Counted from the stretch's first letter, positions 33,721 through 43,317 are shown. The stretch: DNA of 64,000 nt from Alkaliphilus hydrothermalis (GCF_016908555.1 NZ_JAFBEE010000006.1:62001-126000), one strand, 5' to 3'. The notes: generated by a model from the letters alone, not told the origin. A program made the numbers and translations.

Positions 33721-34885
33721 AATACTACTAATCATTTCTGGTTTAGTGACGATTCCCTTCAGCCTTTTGGTGGGTGGAAGGATACCCTATTTCCTTTTGT
33801 ATACATACTTACTGACTCTTGCCATACCTTGTTTGCATGGACTACTGGGAAAGATCTATATAAAGGGAGCAATTATTATTCCAGAGAAGGATCTCGTTCC
33901 AGGGGAAGAGATTAAAATCAATTATAGTCTATATAATCCTCTGCGCATTACCTTTGCTAGGATAGAAGTAGAAAACAGTATAGCCCAAAAGCTGGCTGGT
34001 GGAATTGAAGAGATGAAAGTGTTTTCGCTAGAAGCTGACGAGGAGGTTAGGCAGGATACAATAGTTGTCTGTCGTCGCAGAGGGATTTATGAGTTGGGGG
34101 AAATTAGAGTTTATATAAGGGATATTTTTAATATGTACACATTTAAAAAAATTATTAAAACGCCAATTGCTTTAAAGGTATACCCTGTAGTTGTGCCTTT
34201 GTCAAGTATTTCTGTAGATAGCAGTGAGGATTTTCACTCATTATCAGAGCTAAGAGACTATAGGGAGGGTGACCCCATCAGAAAAATCCACTGGAGGGCA
34301 TCGGCTAAGAAAGATGCATTAATGGTGAAGAATTATGATGAGGAAGCAAATCGTGAGGTAGTAATCCTCCTTGATAATTATATGGATAGCTATAAAAAGG
34401 ACTTAGAACACTGGATTGAAGATAAGGCTATTGAAGTTACTTTATCTATTGCGCAACATTTCCTATTGAAGAACATAAAAGTAACACTATTTTATCAGCA
34501 ACATAATAAAACTGTGGAAATAAAAGGGACGAATCATGGTTATTTGAAGTTATTTATGGAGCAAATGGTTTCATTGCAACCCAACGGCAAAGACCCCTAT
34601 AGCTTTAATATAGGTGAAGTATCATCTAGAATCAATCAAGGTTGTACCTTGTTTCTTGTAACTCCAAGGCTAAACAGAGACTTAGGGGCTCAAGGGATTC
34701 GGTTGAAGATGAAAAATCTAAACCCGAGATATATCGTAGTAGGAGATGAAGAAATTGACCCTAAGACGTGGAATGATAATAAAAAAATTGTAAAAGTCTT
34801 AAATCAAGAAGGAATAGCCACCTATGTGATCGATCGGAAGCACGATGTCAGGCGGGTCTTGGAGGTGAAATATGAAACTTACTGA
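33710..34885 (+). CDS. DUF58-domain membrane protein
   Basis: A 391-aa protein with two N-terminal hydrophobic segments (about residues 3-40), then a beta-rich region and the DUF58 signature LRDYREGDPIRKIHWRASAK (about residue 183). A VWA-like segment with VVILLDNYMDSYKKD follows. These proteins partner MoxR ATPases. The start is TTG 33710, with GGTGG upstream inside moxR. It overlaps the transglutaminase gene by 14 nt, so all three genes are translationally coupled. Confidence 0.9.
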   Translation: MKTKILLIISGLVTIPFSLLVGGRIPYFLLYTYLLTLAIPCLHGLLGKIYIKGAIIIPEKDLVPGEEIKINYSLYNPLRITFARIEVENSIAQKLAGGIEEMKVFSLEADEEVRQDTIVVCRRRGIYELGEIRVYIRDIFNMYTFKKIIKTPIALKVYPVVVPLSSISVDSSEDFHSLSELRDYREGDPIRKIHWRASAKKDALMVKNYDEEANREVVILLDNYMDSYKKDLEHWIEDKAIEVTLSIAQHFLLKNIKVTLFYQQHNKTVEIKGTNHGYLKLFMEQMVSLQPNGKDPYSFNIGEVSSRINQGCTLFLVTPRLNRDLGAQGIRLKMKNLNPRYIVVGDEEIDPKTWNDNKKIVKVLNQEGIATYVIDRKHDVRRVLEVKYETY

Positions 34886-37160
34886 TGAGAGAAAACCTAT
34901 TGCTGAAAAACTAATAATGTTAATTTTAATTGTGTTCACCCTTTCAAACATTTGGGGGCTTTTATTGGGGATAGAATTAAATTCCTTTAGTAGATTAATC
35001 ATTACAGCCTTGTTGGCAGTAGGAGTTCATCTCCTTCTAAGTTATCCTTTCATCACAATAATTACCCTAACTTTCACCACCATTCCAATGTTGATTTTAA
35101 GTAATTACAAAATTTTAGGAGTTACTAAAGTACTTCTTTGGTTAGAGCAATTCATCAGAAATGTAGTAGATTATTTTAATGGAACCGAACAAATTTTAAG
35201 TAGGAACTTAATTATGTTTTGGGTATTGATAACGTTTAGTTTATGTGTAATCACGTGGTTTGTTCTAATGAAAACTAAGCAGGCTTGGATTTTGCCAGTC
35301 TTGTATATTCCGGTATTTATTTACTATTGGTATATTTATGTTGATGTAGCTTACCAAATGATGATTATGTTCTTTATTTTATATTTTATACTAATAGGAA
35401 GTCAACAATATGTAAGAATAGAGAAAAGTTCCCTGAATCAAAAAATCCACCTTAAGGCTGGTATATACCCCAATTGGATCAAGACTGCCCTAGCATATGG
35501 GTTAATTATTGTATTATTAGCTGCTATTCTTCCAAAAGGGAGGAATGTGGTGGACTGGTACTGGTTAAGGGATCAAGTGATTTCTAGGTATCCAGCTATT
35601 ACTGATTTAAGAGATGATTTAGTATATGGGAGGAGCTATGGGCAAGCAGAAATATTTTCCTTCTCAAATACCGGGTTTCAAGAGAGCTTAGAGCTTGGGG
35701 GGCCTGTTGTTCTTAGTGATCGGCTAATTATGGAAATACAATCCTCGTACCCTTTTTATCTCAGGGGAAGTGTCAAAAGCACTTACAAAAACAATCGCTG
35801 GGAAAAGGAACCAACTAAAGTATTCAATAAAGGTCTTAATGAGGAGATCCCCAGGGAGGTGGAGAATGGTACAATAGTAGAACTGGATATCAGCTATGTC
35901 AATATGGCTTCCTTTTCTATTTTTACCCCTTATCAGCCAACTAGGGTTTATTCCGAAAGAGATGGTAGATTCAAATATAATAAGAATTATGAATTAACGA
36001 AGATTAGCGGGATTTATAAGAACGAAAAATATACAGTACAGGCGATCATTCCTAATCAAATAAAACATACTGATTACAATGTACAAGTAAACTATTCTGA
36101 TGGAGGGGACCTAGTTAGTTACCTACAGTTACCGGAAGAATTATCCCCTAAAATAACCCAATTAGCTGATGAGGTCACTGAGGGAAAATATACTCCCTAT
36201 GAGAAGGCAGAAGCAATTAGGGATTACTTAAGAAGCAATTATAGTTATACACTGGAGCCGTCAGCTACGCCAGCAGGAAAAGAGTTTGTGGAATATTTCT
36301 TGTTTGAAGAAAAACAGGGATATTGTACTTATTTCGCCACCACCATGGCTGTAATGCTTAGAACTCAAGGGATTCCCTCTCGATATATAGAAGGATTTCG
36401 AATGCCAGATGAGAGAAAAAATGGCCTCTATGAGGTTCGGTTAGACAATGCCCATGCATGGGTAGAGGCATACCTAGAGCCAATGGGTTGGATTACCTTC
36501 GAGCCTACACCAGCCTTTGCAGGTCCAGCTGTTGTAAGCGGTAGTATAGAAACTGGAGGGGCCCAAGAAGAAGAACAGGTGAGAAGTCCCAGTAGTGATG
36601 CCCCGACAGAAGGTGCTATGACTGGAGCTGAAGACATGATGGAGGGTATGGAGGGCTTTGGAGGAACCAATTATAAAGCATCCGAAGTAGACCCGCTGGC
36701 TCAGTTTGTTGATAAAATGTTAGCATTAGCTCCTAAGATAACTTATATATTACTACTGATAGGAATTCTGTTGAGGGCAACTTACATTCATTTTAGAAAC
36801 AAGTCATACTACAGTAAACTGATGAAAGACAGAAGTAAAAGCAGTATTCCAAGCATCTATAAGAATATACTAGATGTATTAGAGGCAATGGGAAAACCAA
36901 TAAAAATGGGAGAAACTCCGTACGAATATACGGAAAGGATCATTTCGAAGGTGTATGGGAATGAACATAACCTTAGGGAAATAACAAATATATATATTAG
37001 AATGCAATATAGCAGAGAAGAGGGGCAAAAAGAAGAGGTAGAACAAATGTTAAACTGCTTATGGTTCTTGGAGAGGAAATTAAGGGTCTATTGGGGCTTC
37101 TGGAAATTTTCGTTTAAAAAATATATAAAAGGTGAGATCATTAGACCATATAATATCTAA
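34872..37160 (+). CDS. Transglutaminase-like membrane protein with C-terminal DUF4129-type domain
   Basis: A 762-aa membrane protein. About six N-terminal transmembrane helices (residues 15-225) are followed by an extracellular region with a transglutaminase-like fold. The triad positions are visible in KQGYCTYFATTMAVMLRTQG (Cys), DNAHAWVEAYLEP (His) and WITFEPTPAF (Asp replaced by the usual TFEPTP context). A further membrane helix (about 615-635) and a cytosolic DUF4129-type tail end the protein. Members act as proteases or cross-linkers or are inactive; function here is unknown. RBS GGAGGTG precedes ATG 34872. Last gene of the moxR operon. Confidence 0.9.
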   Translation: MKLTDERKPIAEKLIMLILIVFTLSNIWGLLLGIELNSFSRLIITALLAVGVHLLLSYPFITIITLTFTTIPMLILSNYKILGVTKVLLWLEQFIRNVVDYFNGTEQILSRNLIMFWVLITFSLCVITWFVLMKTKQAWILPVLYIPVFIYYWYIYVDVAYQMMIMFFILYFILIGSQQYVRIEKSSLNQKIHLKAGIYPNWIKTALAYGLIIVLLAAILPKGRNVVDWYWLRDQVISRYPAITDLRDDLVYGRSYGQAEIFSFSNTGFQESLELGGPVVLSDRLIMEIQSSYPFYLRGSVKSTYKNNRWEKEPTKVFNKGLNEEIPREVENGTIVELDISYVNMASFSIFTPYQPTRVYSERDGRFKYNKNYELTKISGIYKNEKYTVQAIIPNQIKHTDYNVQVNYSDGGDLVSYLQLPEELSPKITQLADEVTEGKYTPYEKAEAIRDYLRSNYSYTLEPSATPAGKEFVEYFLFEEKQGYCTYFATTMAVMLRTQGIPSRYIEGFRMPDERKNGLYEVRLDNAHAWVEAYLEPMGWITFEPTPAFAGPAVVSGSIETGGAQEEEQVRSPSSDAPTEGAMTGAEDMMEGMEGFGGTNYKASEVDPLAQFVDKMLALAPKITYILLLIGILLRATYIHFRNKSYYSKLMKDRSKSSIPSIYKNILDVLEAMGKPIKMGETPYEYTERIISKVYGNEHNLREITNIYIRMQYSREEGQKEEVEQMLNCLWFLERKLRVYWGFWKFSFKKYIKGEIIRPYNI

Positions 37161-37382
37161 ATCTTCAAAACATATCACATTCCCAAGATTGCAGAAAATT
37201 ACCATTTTATTACTATTTGCTTACTTCGGTGGATTTTATTTAGAATATTTGATAAAATAGAATAAGTATTTTCTAATACTGCCTGTTATATAGGCAACAA
37301 TGATAGTCAATGCTTATAATTTTAAAAAAATGGCAATAAATTTAGTTGAACTCGGAGTAAACCAATCAAGGGAAGTGAAAAT

Positions 37383-38381
37383 ATGAAAACTTTTTTTAAG
37401 ATTTTTTCCATTGCATTCTTATGCTTTCTAATACTATTTTCTGGGATTGTATGGAGTTTTAATCGTTTTATGAGGGATGACCATGCCGGTACCGGTTTAA
37501 TCGCAAAGGCCATTGAATGGGAAGAAGAACAGGAGCAAGAAGAAAATCTAGAACCCGAGGAAACAGATTTATTAAAAAGCCTAGTAAATGATAGTTCAAG
37601 GGTAAATATATTGGTATTGGGACTTGAAGGAGCAAGAAGTGATACAATGATGTTCTTCTCCTTTAATCCTGTGTCTAAGAAGGTAGATGGAATATCTATT
37701 CCAAGAGATACCTACTATCACAGAGAGGGATATGATAGGCTGGATGCAAGAAAAATTAATGCAGCCTATGGTTCCCATGGGGCAAATGGAGCAAAGGCAG
37801 TTGTGAGTGATCTTCTGTTAGATATTCCTGTAGATTATTACGTGACAGTAACCTACAAAGGTGTAGTCTCTATTATTGACTCTCTTGGAGGTGTACCAAT
37901 CAATATTCCCCAACCAATGAAGTATACGGATTATGCTGATGACCCACCCCTCATCATTGATTTTGAAAAGGGACATCACCTATTGGATGGAGAGGATGCT
38001 GTTAGGTTTCTTCGATTTAGAAAGGGGTATGTAGATGGAGACTTAGGTAGAATTCGTGCGCAACAGGACTTTGTAAAGGCGGCTATTAAAAAGGCCTTAG
38101 GCTTTAGATTGCCTGCAGTAGCCACCACTGCCTTAAGATATGTGCGAACAGATATGGGTCTACAAGATGTAACACGATATGCTACATCTGCAATTGGCTT
38201 AAACTTGGCAGATGTAAATATGACTGTTTTACCAGGACAAGACAAGTATAGAAATGGTGCTTCATTCTATTTTCAAGACATTCAAGCTACTAAGGATTTG
38301 CTCATAGAAATATACTCCGAAGGAAAATCATTAGAAGCATTAATCGTTGGTGAAGAAGAAAAAAATCAAAATAATGATTAG
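37383..38381 (+). CDS. LytR-CpsA-Psr family protein
   Basis: A 332-aa protein with an N-terminal membrane anchor (FFKIFSIAFLCFLILFSGIV) and an extracellular LCP domain: RVNILVLGLEGARSDTMMF, the Arg-Asp motif ISIPRDTYY, ARKINAAYGSHG, and the C-terminal HHLLDGEDAVRFLRFR and DLGRIRAQQDFV. LCP enzymes transfer glycopolymers from a polyprenyl carrier to peptidoglycan. RBS GGGAAGTG before ATG 37383. Monocistronic, next to the convergent murC. Confidence 0.92.
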   Translation: MKTFFKIFSIAFLCFLILFSGIVWSFNRFMRDDHAGTGLIAKAIEWEEEQEQEENLEPEETDLLKSLVNDSSRVNILVLGLEGARSDTMMFFSFNPVSKKVDGISIPRDTYYHREGYDRLDARKINAAYGSHGANGAKAVVSDLLLDIPVDYYVTVTYKGVVSIIDSLGGVPINIPQPMKYTDYADDPPLIIDFEKGHHLLDGEDAVRFLRFRKGYVDGDLGRIRAQQDFVKAAIKKALGFRLPAVATTALRYVRTDMGLQDVTRYATSAIGLNLADVNMTVLPGQDKYRNGASFYFQDIQATKDLLIEIYSEGKSLEALIVGEEEKNQNND

Positions 38382-38385
38382 AAAT

Positions 38386-38424
38386 AAAAAGAGCAGTGCC
38401 TGGGGAAGGCCTGCTCTTTTTATT
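38386..38424. terminator. Bidirectional terminator between the LCP gene and murC
   Basis: AAAAAGAGCAG pairs with CTGCTCTTTTT. T-rich tails occur on both strands. Confidence 0.8.
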
Positions 38425-38515
38425 TCTATATACGGTTTGGGGAGTGGGGGGTTACATTTATTTATTACCCTGAGTTAGATTGATTAAACTTACTCATCTT
38501 AAAAAAGTCATGGGT

Positions 38516-39895
38516 CTATTTTCTATTAATTAACAGATCTCCTATCCTATTGACGTCTCCAGCCCCCATTGTAAGGACTAAATCTTGAGGTTGGATATTG
38601 TCATAAAGAAAATCAGCAATCTCTTCAAAATCCCTCATATAACGGACATCTTTATGATTCTTTATTAGCTCTGCCAGCTGACTACTGTGAATCTTTCCTT
38701 CATCAACCTCTCGGGCAGCATAAATATCAGTAATAATGACATGGTCAGCCTGTTGAAAAGACTGGGCAAAATCATGTAACAAAGCAAAGGTGCGGGTATA
38801 GGTGTGGGGTTGGAAAACACACCATATTTCTCGATGGGGATATTTTTGAACTGCCTCTAAAGTAGCCCGTATTTCCACTGGATGGTGGGCATAGTCATCT
38901 ACTATTTTAGCTCCCTTCACTTCTCCTAAGAGCTCAAATCGACGATGAATACCTTTGTAAACTTTTATATGCTGAGCTATTTCTGTAGGAGAAATCCCTA
39001 AAATATGGGCAGTTGCAATAGAAGCTAAGGAATTATTAACGTTATGTAATCCAGGAATACTAAGCTGGAAGTGTCCGATATTTTCTCCTTTAAATTGTAC
39101 TTCAAAGGATGGAAAACCGTTGGTATTAAACTCGATATTCTTTGCTATAACATCAGCATCTTCTTTGATGCCATAGGTGATTACTTGACAGTTTAAGTCG
39201 TGATAGATATCTCTTACATTAGCATCATCCTTGCAGGCTACAAGAAACCCTTCTTGAGGAATTAATTCAGCAAAGCGTCGGAAGGCAGCTTTGATATGGT
39301 GGATATCCTTGTAATAGTCAAGATGATCCTCATCGATATTCAAAATGATTCCAATAAAAGGGTTGAATTTTAAGAAGCTTTCTACATATTCACAGGCTTC
39401 TGTAATAAAGTGTTGGCTCTCTCCTATCTTAATATTACCGCCAATCTCTTCCAACTCTCCCCCCACAAGAATCGTAGGATCTAATCTAGCATATTCTAAA
39501 ATGAGGGATAACAAAGATGTAGTGGTAGTCTTACCATGGCTACCAGCTACTGCAATAGCTTTATCATACTTCTTCATGATCAGCCCCAGCATCTCAGCTC
39601 GATCAATCTGAGGAATTCCTTGTTTCTTTGCTTCTTGTCTTTCACTATTATTTTCCTTAATAGCAGCACTATAGACCACTAAGTCAGGATTCTTAACATT
39701 TTCCTCATGGTGACCAATGAAAACCTCTGCTCCATGCTGCCTTAGTTTATCAAGAATTCTAGAATCCTTCATATCTGAACCTGAAATACGATAACCGTGT
39801 TTTAGTAAGACTTCTGCAATGGCACTCATGCTGATGCCACCGATTCCTATTAGATGAATATGTCTTAAATGATGGTCAAGCTCAAAAGAAATCAC
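38516..39895 (-). CDS. murC: UDP-N-acetylmuramate--L-alanine ligase
   Basis: Adds L-alanine to UDP-MurNAc in peptidoglycan synthesis. The 459-aa enzyme has the N-terminal [16 protein letters not shown], the ATP-binding [13 protein letters not shown] (about residue 110), [10 protein letters not shown] and [15 protein letters not shown] at 39904 also opens the frame but overlaps the AGGAG motif. GTG 39895, eight nt after AGGAG, has better spacing and gives the usual MurC N-terminal length, so it is preferred. It stands alone, divergent from the riboswitch/LPXTG locus. Confidence 0.93.
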   Translation of the reverse strand: MISFELDHHLRHIHLIGIGGISMSAIAEVLLKHGYRISGSDMKDSRILDKLRQHGAEVFIGHHEENVKNPDLVVYSAAIKENNSERQEAKKQGIPQIDRAEMLGLIMKKYDKAIAVAGSHGKTTTTSLLSLILEYARLDPTILVGGELEEIGGNIKIGESQHFITEACEYVESFLKFNPFIGIILNIDEDHLDYYKDIHHIKAAFRRFAELIPQEGFLVACKDDANVRDIYHDLNCQVITYGIKEDADVIAKNIEFNTNGFPSFEVQFKGENIGHFQLSIPGLHNVNNSLASIATAHILGISPTEIAQHIKVYKGIHRRFELLGEVKGAKIVDDYAHHPVEIRATLEAVQKYPHREIWCVFQPHTYTRTFALLHDFAQSFQQADHVIITDIYAAREVDEGKIHSSQLAELIKNHKDVRYMRDFEEIADFLYDNIQPQDLVLTMGAGDVNRIGDLLINRK

Positions 39896-39904
39896 ATTTT
39901 TCAC

Positions 39905-40168
39905 TCCTCTAGCATAAATTAGAATAAAATTATTCCCTTTTTAAAGCATATAGTATATTACTTATGATGGTCATACTGAAAAGAAATTAATCACTCATTA
40001 ATAATATGTAATTCTATAATGTATGATAACATAAAAAAACTTTATTCACACTACTAAATCCGTTAGAAATCAATATTTTTGCATAAACTATAAAAAAGAT
40101 AGTGAATCAATATAAATTTCAAGAATATTAAGACGTATATAGGTAAATAGAAAATTTTATAGTTTTAT
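39905..40168. other. AT-rich region upstream of the riboswitch
   Basis: About 260 nt between murC and the c-di-GMP-type leader, very AT-rich. It should hold the promoters for both, but none stands out. Confidence 0.4.
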
Positions 40169-40245
40169 ATGAAGGGGCAAACTACTTGAAAGGTTAGGAC
40201 CCAAAGCTAGGAATCTAAGGTATGATGATATGATGGTCCAGCTAC
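40169..40245 (+). promoter_or_regulatory. Cyclic-di-GMP-I (GEMM) riboswitch
   Basis: The core words of the class are in order: GGGGCAAACTA, a GAAA tetraloop in CTTGAAAGG, TTAGGACCCAAAGCTAGG, the tetraloop-receptor-like CTAAGG...TATGATGG, and CCAGCTACC at the 3' end. This follows the GEMM-I pattern GGGCAAACC-GAAA-GGGACGCAAAGCC-CTAA. A terminator hairpin follows directly. Boundaries are approximate. Confidence 0.78.
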
Positions 40246-40272
40246 CACGTTGAATTGTGGTGGTCTTTTTTA
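40240..40272 (+). terminator. Riboswitch expression-platform terminator
   Basis: GCTACCAC pairs with GTGGTGGT around GTTGAATT, followed by T6. The 5' arm overlaps the end of the aptamer, so ligand binding can affect its formation. Confidence 0.75.
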
Positions 40273-40326
40273 ATTACAAAAGCATATGAATATAAATGAT
40301 GTAAAAAAATGAAAGGAGTGAAGGAT

Positions 40327-41292
40327 TTGAACTTTAAAAAAACTACAGCCCTAGTCCTTATCATGATTTTAACAATCGGAGCAGGTTGGGTCAACTTCGT
40401 AAATGCCGAAGCACCTCAAGTCTATAATGGGAATGATCCAACCATACTAGAGTTACTTACACCTCAAGAGCCAGAACAGCCAGAGGAACCACCAGAAGAA
40501 CCACCAGAAGAACCACCAGAACCAGAGGAACCAGAGGAACCAGAAGAACCAGAAGAGCCTGAAGCTCCAGCAAGGAATCTATTTAACTTGACCTCAATGT
40601 GTTGGGAAAGTGAGACGGAGCACAAATATAGAGTGACAAATAATAGTGGAGAAGAAATCTACTATACATGGAAAACAGCAGGTGGAGGACCAAGTGGAAG
40701 TGGAACAGTAGCCGCCAATACAGTGGAATATTTCTACGGGGCAGGGGGAACAGTGAAGCTATACATCCATTGGAATGAAGAAATTCTCCATGAGTATGTA
40801 AAGGCAACAAATAATAAAAAATGCTATGTACCGGAACCACCAGAGGAACCAGAAGAACCAGAGGAACCAGAGGAACCAGAAGAGCCAGAGGAACCAGAGG
40901 AGCCAGAAGAGCCAGAAGAACCAGAGGAACCAGAAACTCCTGAGGAACCAGAAGCTCCAGAGGAACCGACACCACAACCTGAACCTCCAATAATCGTAAT
41001 AGAGGATGACCCATTACCCCAAGGTCTAGCTGTGGAGAATCCAGAACCATCTACGCCTCATCCTTCAATTGTGCCATTGAAATTAGAGGATATAAAAGAA
41101 GATCCAACGGAGGAGGAGCAGGATAGTGGGGATGCTTGTATAGTAGAAGAGGTTGATGAAATTATCTTGGAGGAAGAAGCACCTCAAGGACCAGTAAAGT
41201 TACCTAAAACCGGTGAGCTCCCTCCATATATCTTCTATGGGGTGGGAGGAATGATTTCAGCAATTGGAATTAAACTCAGAAAAAAATCATAG
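40327..41292 (+). CDS. LPXTG-anchored surface protein with Pro-Glu repeats
   Basis: A 321-aa secreted wall-anchored protein. It has a signal peptide (KKTTALVLIMILTIGAGW, cleaved near VNAEA), a first Pro/Glu repeat (EPEEPEEP type, about 45-80), a beta-rich domain of about 85 residues bounded by cysteines (SMCWESETEHKYRV to NNKKCYVPE), a longer PEE repeat (about 170-220), an acidic stretch, and the sorting signal LPKTG (residues 292-296) with hydrophobic helix and RKKS tail. TTG 40327 is preferred because AAAGGAG lies 9-10 nt before it; ATG 40309 has no RBS. It is controlled by the riboswitch and followed by a sortase. Confidence 0.85.
   Translation: MNFKKTTALVLIMILTIGAGWVNFVNAEAPQVYNGNDPTILELLTPQEPEQPEEPPEEPPEEPPEPEEPEEPEEPEEPEAPARNLFNLTSMCWESETEHKYRVTNNSGEEIYYTWKTAGGGPSGSGTVAANTVEYFYGAGGTVKLYIHWNEEILHEYVKATNNKKCYVPEPPEEPEEPEEPEEPEEPEEPEEPEEPEEPEEPETPEEPEAPEEPTPQPEPPIIVIEDDPLPQGLAVENPEPSTPHPSIVPLKLEDIKEDPTEEEQDSGDACIVEEVDEIILEEEAPQGPVKLPKTGELPPYIFYGVGGMISAIGIKLRKKS
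40486..40570 (+). repeat. Pro-Glu codon repeat, block 1
   Basis: Tandem 9-nt units of CCAGAGGAA type encoding PEE/PEP in the surface protein. Confidence 0.75.
40834..40966 (+). repeat. Pro-Glu codon repeat, block 2
   Basis: Over a dozen tandem 9-nt units (CCAGAGGAA with synonymous changes) encoding PEE. Copy number may vary between strains. Confidence 0.8.
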
Positions 41293-41301
41293 AAATGAAA
41301 A

Positions 41302-41335
41302 GGGGCTGAGGGATAGAAAACTCAGCTCTATTTTT
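41302..41335 (+). terminator. Terminator after the LPXTG gene
   Basis: GGGGCTGAG pairs with CTCAGCTCT, followed by ATTTTT. The sortase lies beyond it, so read-through or a second promoter is needed. Confidence 0.7.
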
Positions 41336-41370
41336 ATAACGTATAAGAAGGAAGACTTTGCTATAACGAA

Positions 41371-41400
41371 TAGGAAGGTTCTACATTAAATAAATATAAA
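41371..41400. repeat. Short dispersed repeat, copy 2
   Basis: Near-identical to 22378-22407 (28 of 30 positions). The 13-mer AAGGAAGACTTTG at 41348-41360 is also shared, but it precedes the 30-mer here and follows it at the other site. Confidence 0.6.
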
Positions 41401-41455
41401 CCAGCGGGGGAAAGAATGAGAAAATGGAGTCAAGAATATGATGAAGAGGTAGGTG

Positions 41456-42250
41456 ATGGGGTTGAAAAAAATTTCTTTTGTACTGATTTTATTGGGTGTC
41501 GTTATTGCCATGTATCCTTTTTTAGAATCAGGATATACATGGTATTGGCAACAGAAAATAATGAGGGAGTACGAAAGTCAACAGGAGATAAGAAGAGTTC
41601 AAGATAAGATGAAGGATAGAATAGAAGAAAATCTACAGGAAAATACTATAGAATTCCAAGAATACCATGACCTACAAGAAATATTTCAGGAAGAAACAAG
41701 CCAAGGATTACAAGAATTATATGTATCGCGGGAGGCTAATAGTCAGGAATCCAGTACTAGCGTAGAAAAGAATCGTCAGACAGAAATTGAACAAGAAACA
41801 GGGCCTTCCCCACAGACTGAAAAAAAATCTAATAATAACAAAACACATGTGATAGGAATACTAAAAATTAGTAAAATAAATCTTAACTTACCAATATTGC
41901 AGGGAGCCACTGAGAAGAATCTGAAAATAGGTGCTGCAGTAGTCAGGGGGACAACACCCTTGGGAGACATAGGAAATACAGCCCTTGCAGGCCATCGCAG
42001 CCATACTTATGGTCGATTTTTTAATCGACTAGACGAATTGGAGGTTGGAGACCAGATCTTAATAGAAAAAGAGGGTGAAATCTATCAATATAAGATTTAT
42101 AAAAAACACATTGTAATTCCAGAAGATGTAACGGTGTTAAATCGAAATAATAAAGACCAAATCCTTACATTGGTTACCTGCCACCCGTTGTATACATCAA
42201 CCCACAGACTGATTATTCATGCAGTTTATAAGAAAAAGGACAAGTATTAG
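41456..42250 (+). CDS. Sortase, class D-like
   Basis: A 264-aa membrane-anchored transpeptidase that should attach LPXTG proteins to the wall. It has an N-terminal membrane helix (ISFVLILLGVVIAMYPFL), a long Glu/Gln-rich stalk (about 30-130) and a C-terminal sortase barrel. Catalytic residues are His180 (LAGHRSHT), Cys242 (TLVTC) and Arg251 (STHRLIIH). GTG 41453 is also in frame; GAGG spacing favours ATG 41456, and TTG 41462 is possible. The adjacent LPKTG protein is the probable substrate. Confidence 0.88.
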   Translation: MGLKKISFVLILLGVVIAMYPFLESGYTWYWQQKIMREYESQQEIRRVQDKMKDRIEENLQENTIEFQEYHDLQEIFQEETSQGLQELYVSREANSQESSTSVEKNRQTEIEQETGPSPQTEKKSNNNKTHVIGILKISKINLNLPILQGATEKNLKIGAAVVRGTTPLGDIGNTALAGHRSHTYGRFFNRLDELEVGDQILIEKEGEIYQYKIYKKHIVIPEDVTVLNRNNKDQILTLVTCHPLYTSTHRLIIHAVYKKKDKY

Positions 42251-42432
42251 TAATATATAGAAGTATGATATAATAGAATAAAAAATTATGAAAACTCAGC
42301 ATACTTGTATGATGAGTTAGCACACAACAGTGTTTTTCTTGAAATTGGTAATGAAAAAGAATAAAATGAGTTATAGGATAAAGCATAAAGAGAAGATACT
42401 AAACTTTAAAAATAAAGGTACGGAGGAAGTAT

Positions 42433-43251
42433 ATGAGCAAACTAAAGAGGAATGAAAGAATTGCAGCTATGGTGAAGATACTCAGTGACCAGCCTAATAG
42501 GATATTCACTCTCAATTTTTTCACAGAAAAATTCAATTCAGCTAAATCAACTATTAGTGAGGATATAGTAATTGTTAAACAGACAATGGAGAAAATGGAA
42601 CTGGGAAAAATCGAGACCTTTTCTGGAGCCGCAGGGGGGGTGAAGTTTATTCCCAAAACATCCAAGGAGCAAAATAAAGAGATATTAGAAATGATTGCAG
42701 CAAAACTAAGTGAAGGGGATCGGATTTTACCTGGGGGCTTTTTATATATGACAGATATCATTTACTCCCCCCATATCATTCATCGAATAGGTGAAGTATT
42801 TGCCAGTCAGTTTGATTACAAAAACGTAGATTACGTCATCACTGTAGAGACGAAGGGGATTCCCTTAGCCTTAATGGTGGCCAAGGCCATGAATTTACCC
42901 TTGGTGATTCTAAGAAGGGATAACAAGGTAACTGAGGGTTCAACCGTGAGTATTAACTACGTATCGGGCTCCAGTGGCAAAATTCAACGAATGTCCTTAT
43001 CGAGAAGGGCTATTAAACCAGGCTCAAGGGTAATCATCGTAGATGACTTCATGAAGGCTGGAGGAACTGCTAGGGGAATGATGGACATGATGAAGGAATT
43101 TGATGCCCATGTAGAGGGGGTAGCAGTACTCATCGCCACAAAAGAACCCGATAAAAAATTAATTAGTGATTATACATCACTGTTAATACTTGAGGACGTA
43201 AAGGAAACAGACCAAGTGGTAAAAATTTATCCCGATCCAAATTTAACCTAA
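42433..43251 (+). CDS. purR: Pur operon repressor
   Basis: A 272-aa Bacillus-type PurR with an N-terminal winged helix (about residues 1-75, KRNERIAAMVKILSDQPNRI) and a PRPP-binding phosphoribosyltransferase-like domain. VETKGIPLALMVAKAMNLP and the PRPP loop VIIVDDFMKAGGTARGM (about residue 200) are visible. It represses purine genes and is released by PRPP. RBS CGGAGG before ATG 42433. It precedes spoVG and glmU, the conserved Bacillus order. Confidence 0.95.
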   Translation: MSKLKRNERIAAMVKILSDQPNRIFTLNFFTEKFNSAKSTISEDIVIVKQTMEKMELGKIETFSGAAGGVKFIPKTSKEQNKEILEMIAAKLSEGDRILPGGFLYMTDIIYSPHIIHRIGEVFASQFDYKNVDYVITVETKGIPLALMVAKAMNLPLVILRRDNKVTEGSTVSINYVSGSSGKIQRMSLSRRAIKPGSRVIIVDDFMKAGGTARGMMDMMKEFDAHVEGVAVLIATKEPDKKLISDYTSLLILEDVKETDQVVKIYPDPNLT

Positions 43252-43317
43252 GTAAATTCCATCAATACTACAAAATTGTCATGAAAACAAAAAAATTCTG
43301 AAAACTTAAAAAAACAA

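Noticed and set aside
40834..40966. Tandem repeats considered as a CRISPR array
   Set aside because: The units are 9 nt, in frame and coding (PEE), with no unique spacers and no cas genes.
40583..41050. Minus-strand frame of 155 codons opposite the LPXTG gene
   Set aside because: It is the antisense of the Pro-Glu codon repeats, giving a Leu/Val/Pro repeat with no RBS or start context.
41416..41607. 63-codon plus-strand frame with a fair RBS before the sortase
   Set aside because: It overlaps the sortase in another frame and ends in sequence fitted to the sortase reading. A leader peptide cannot be excluded but is not supported.
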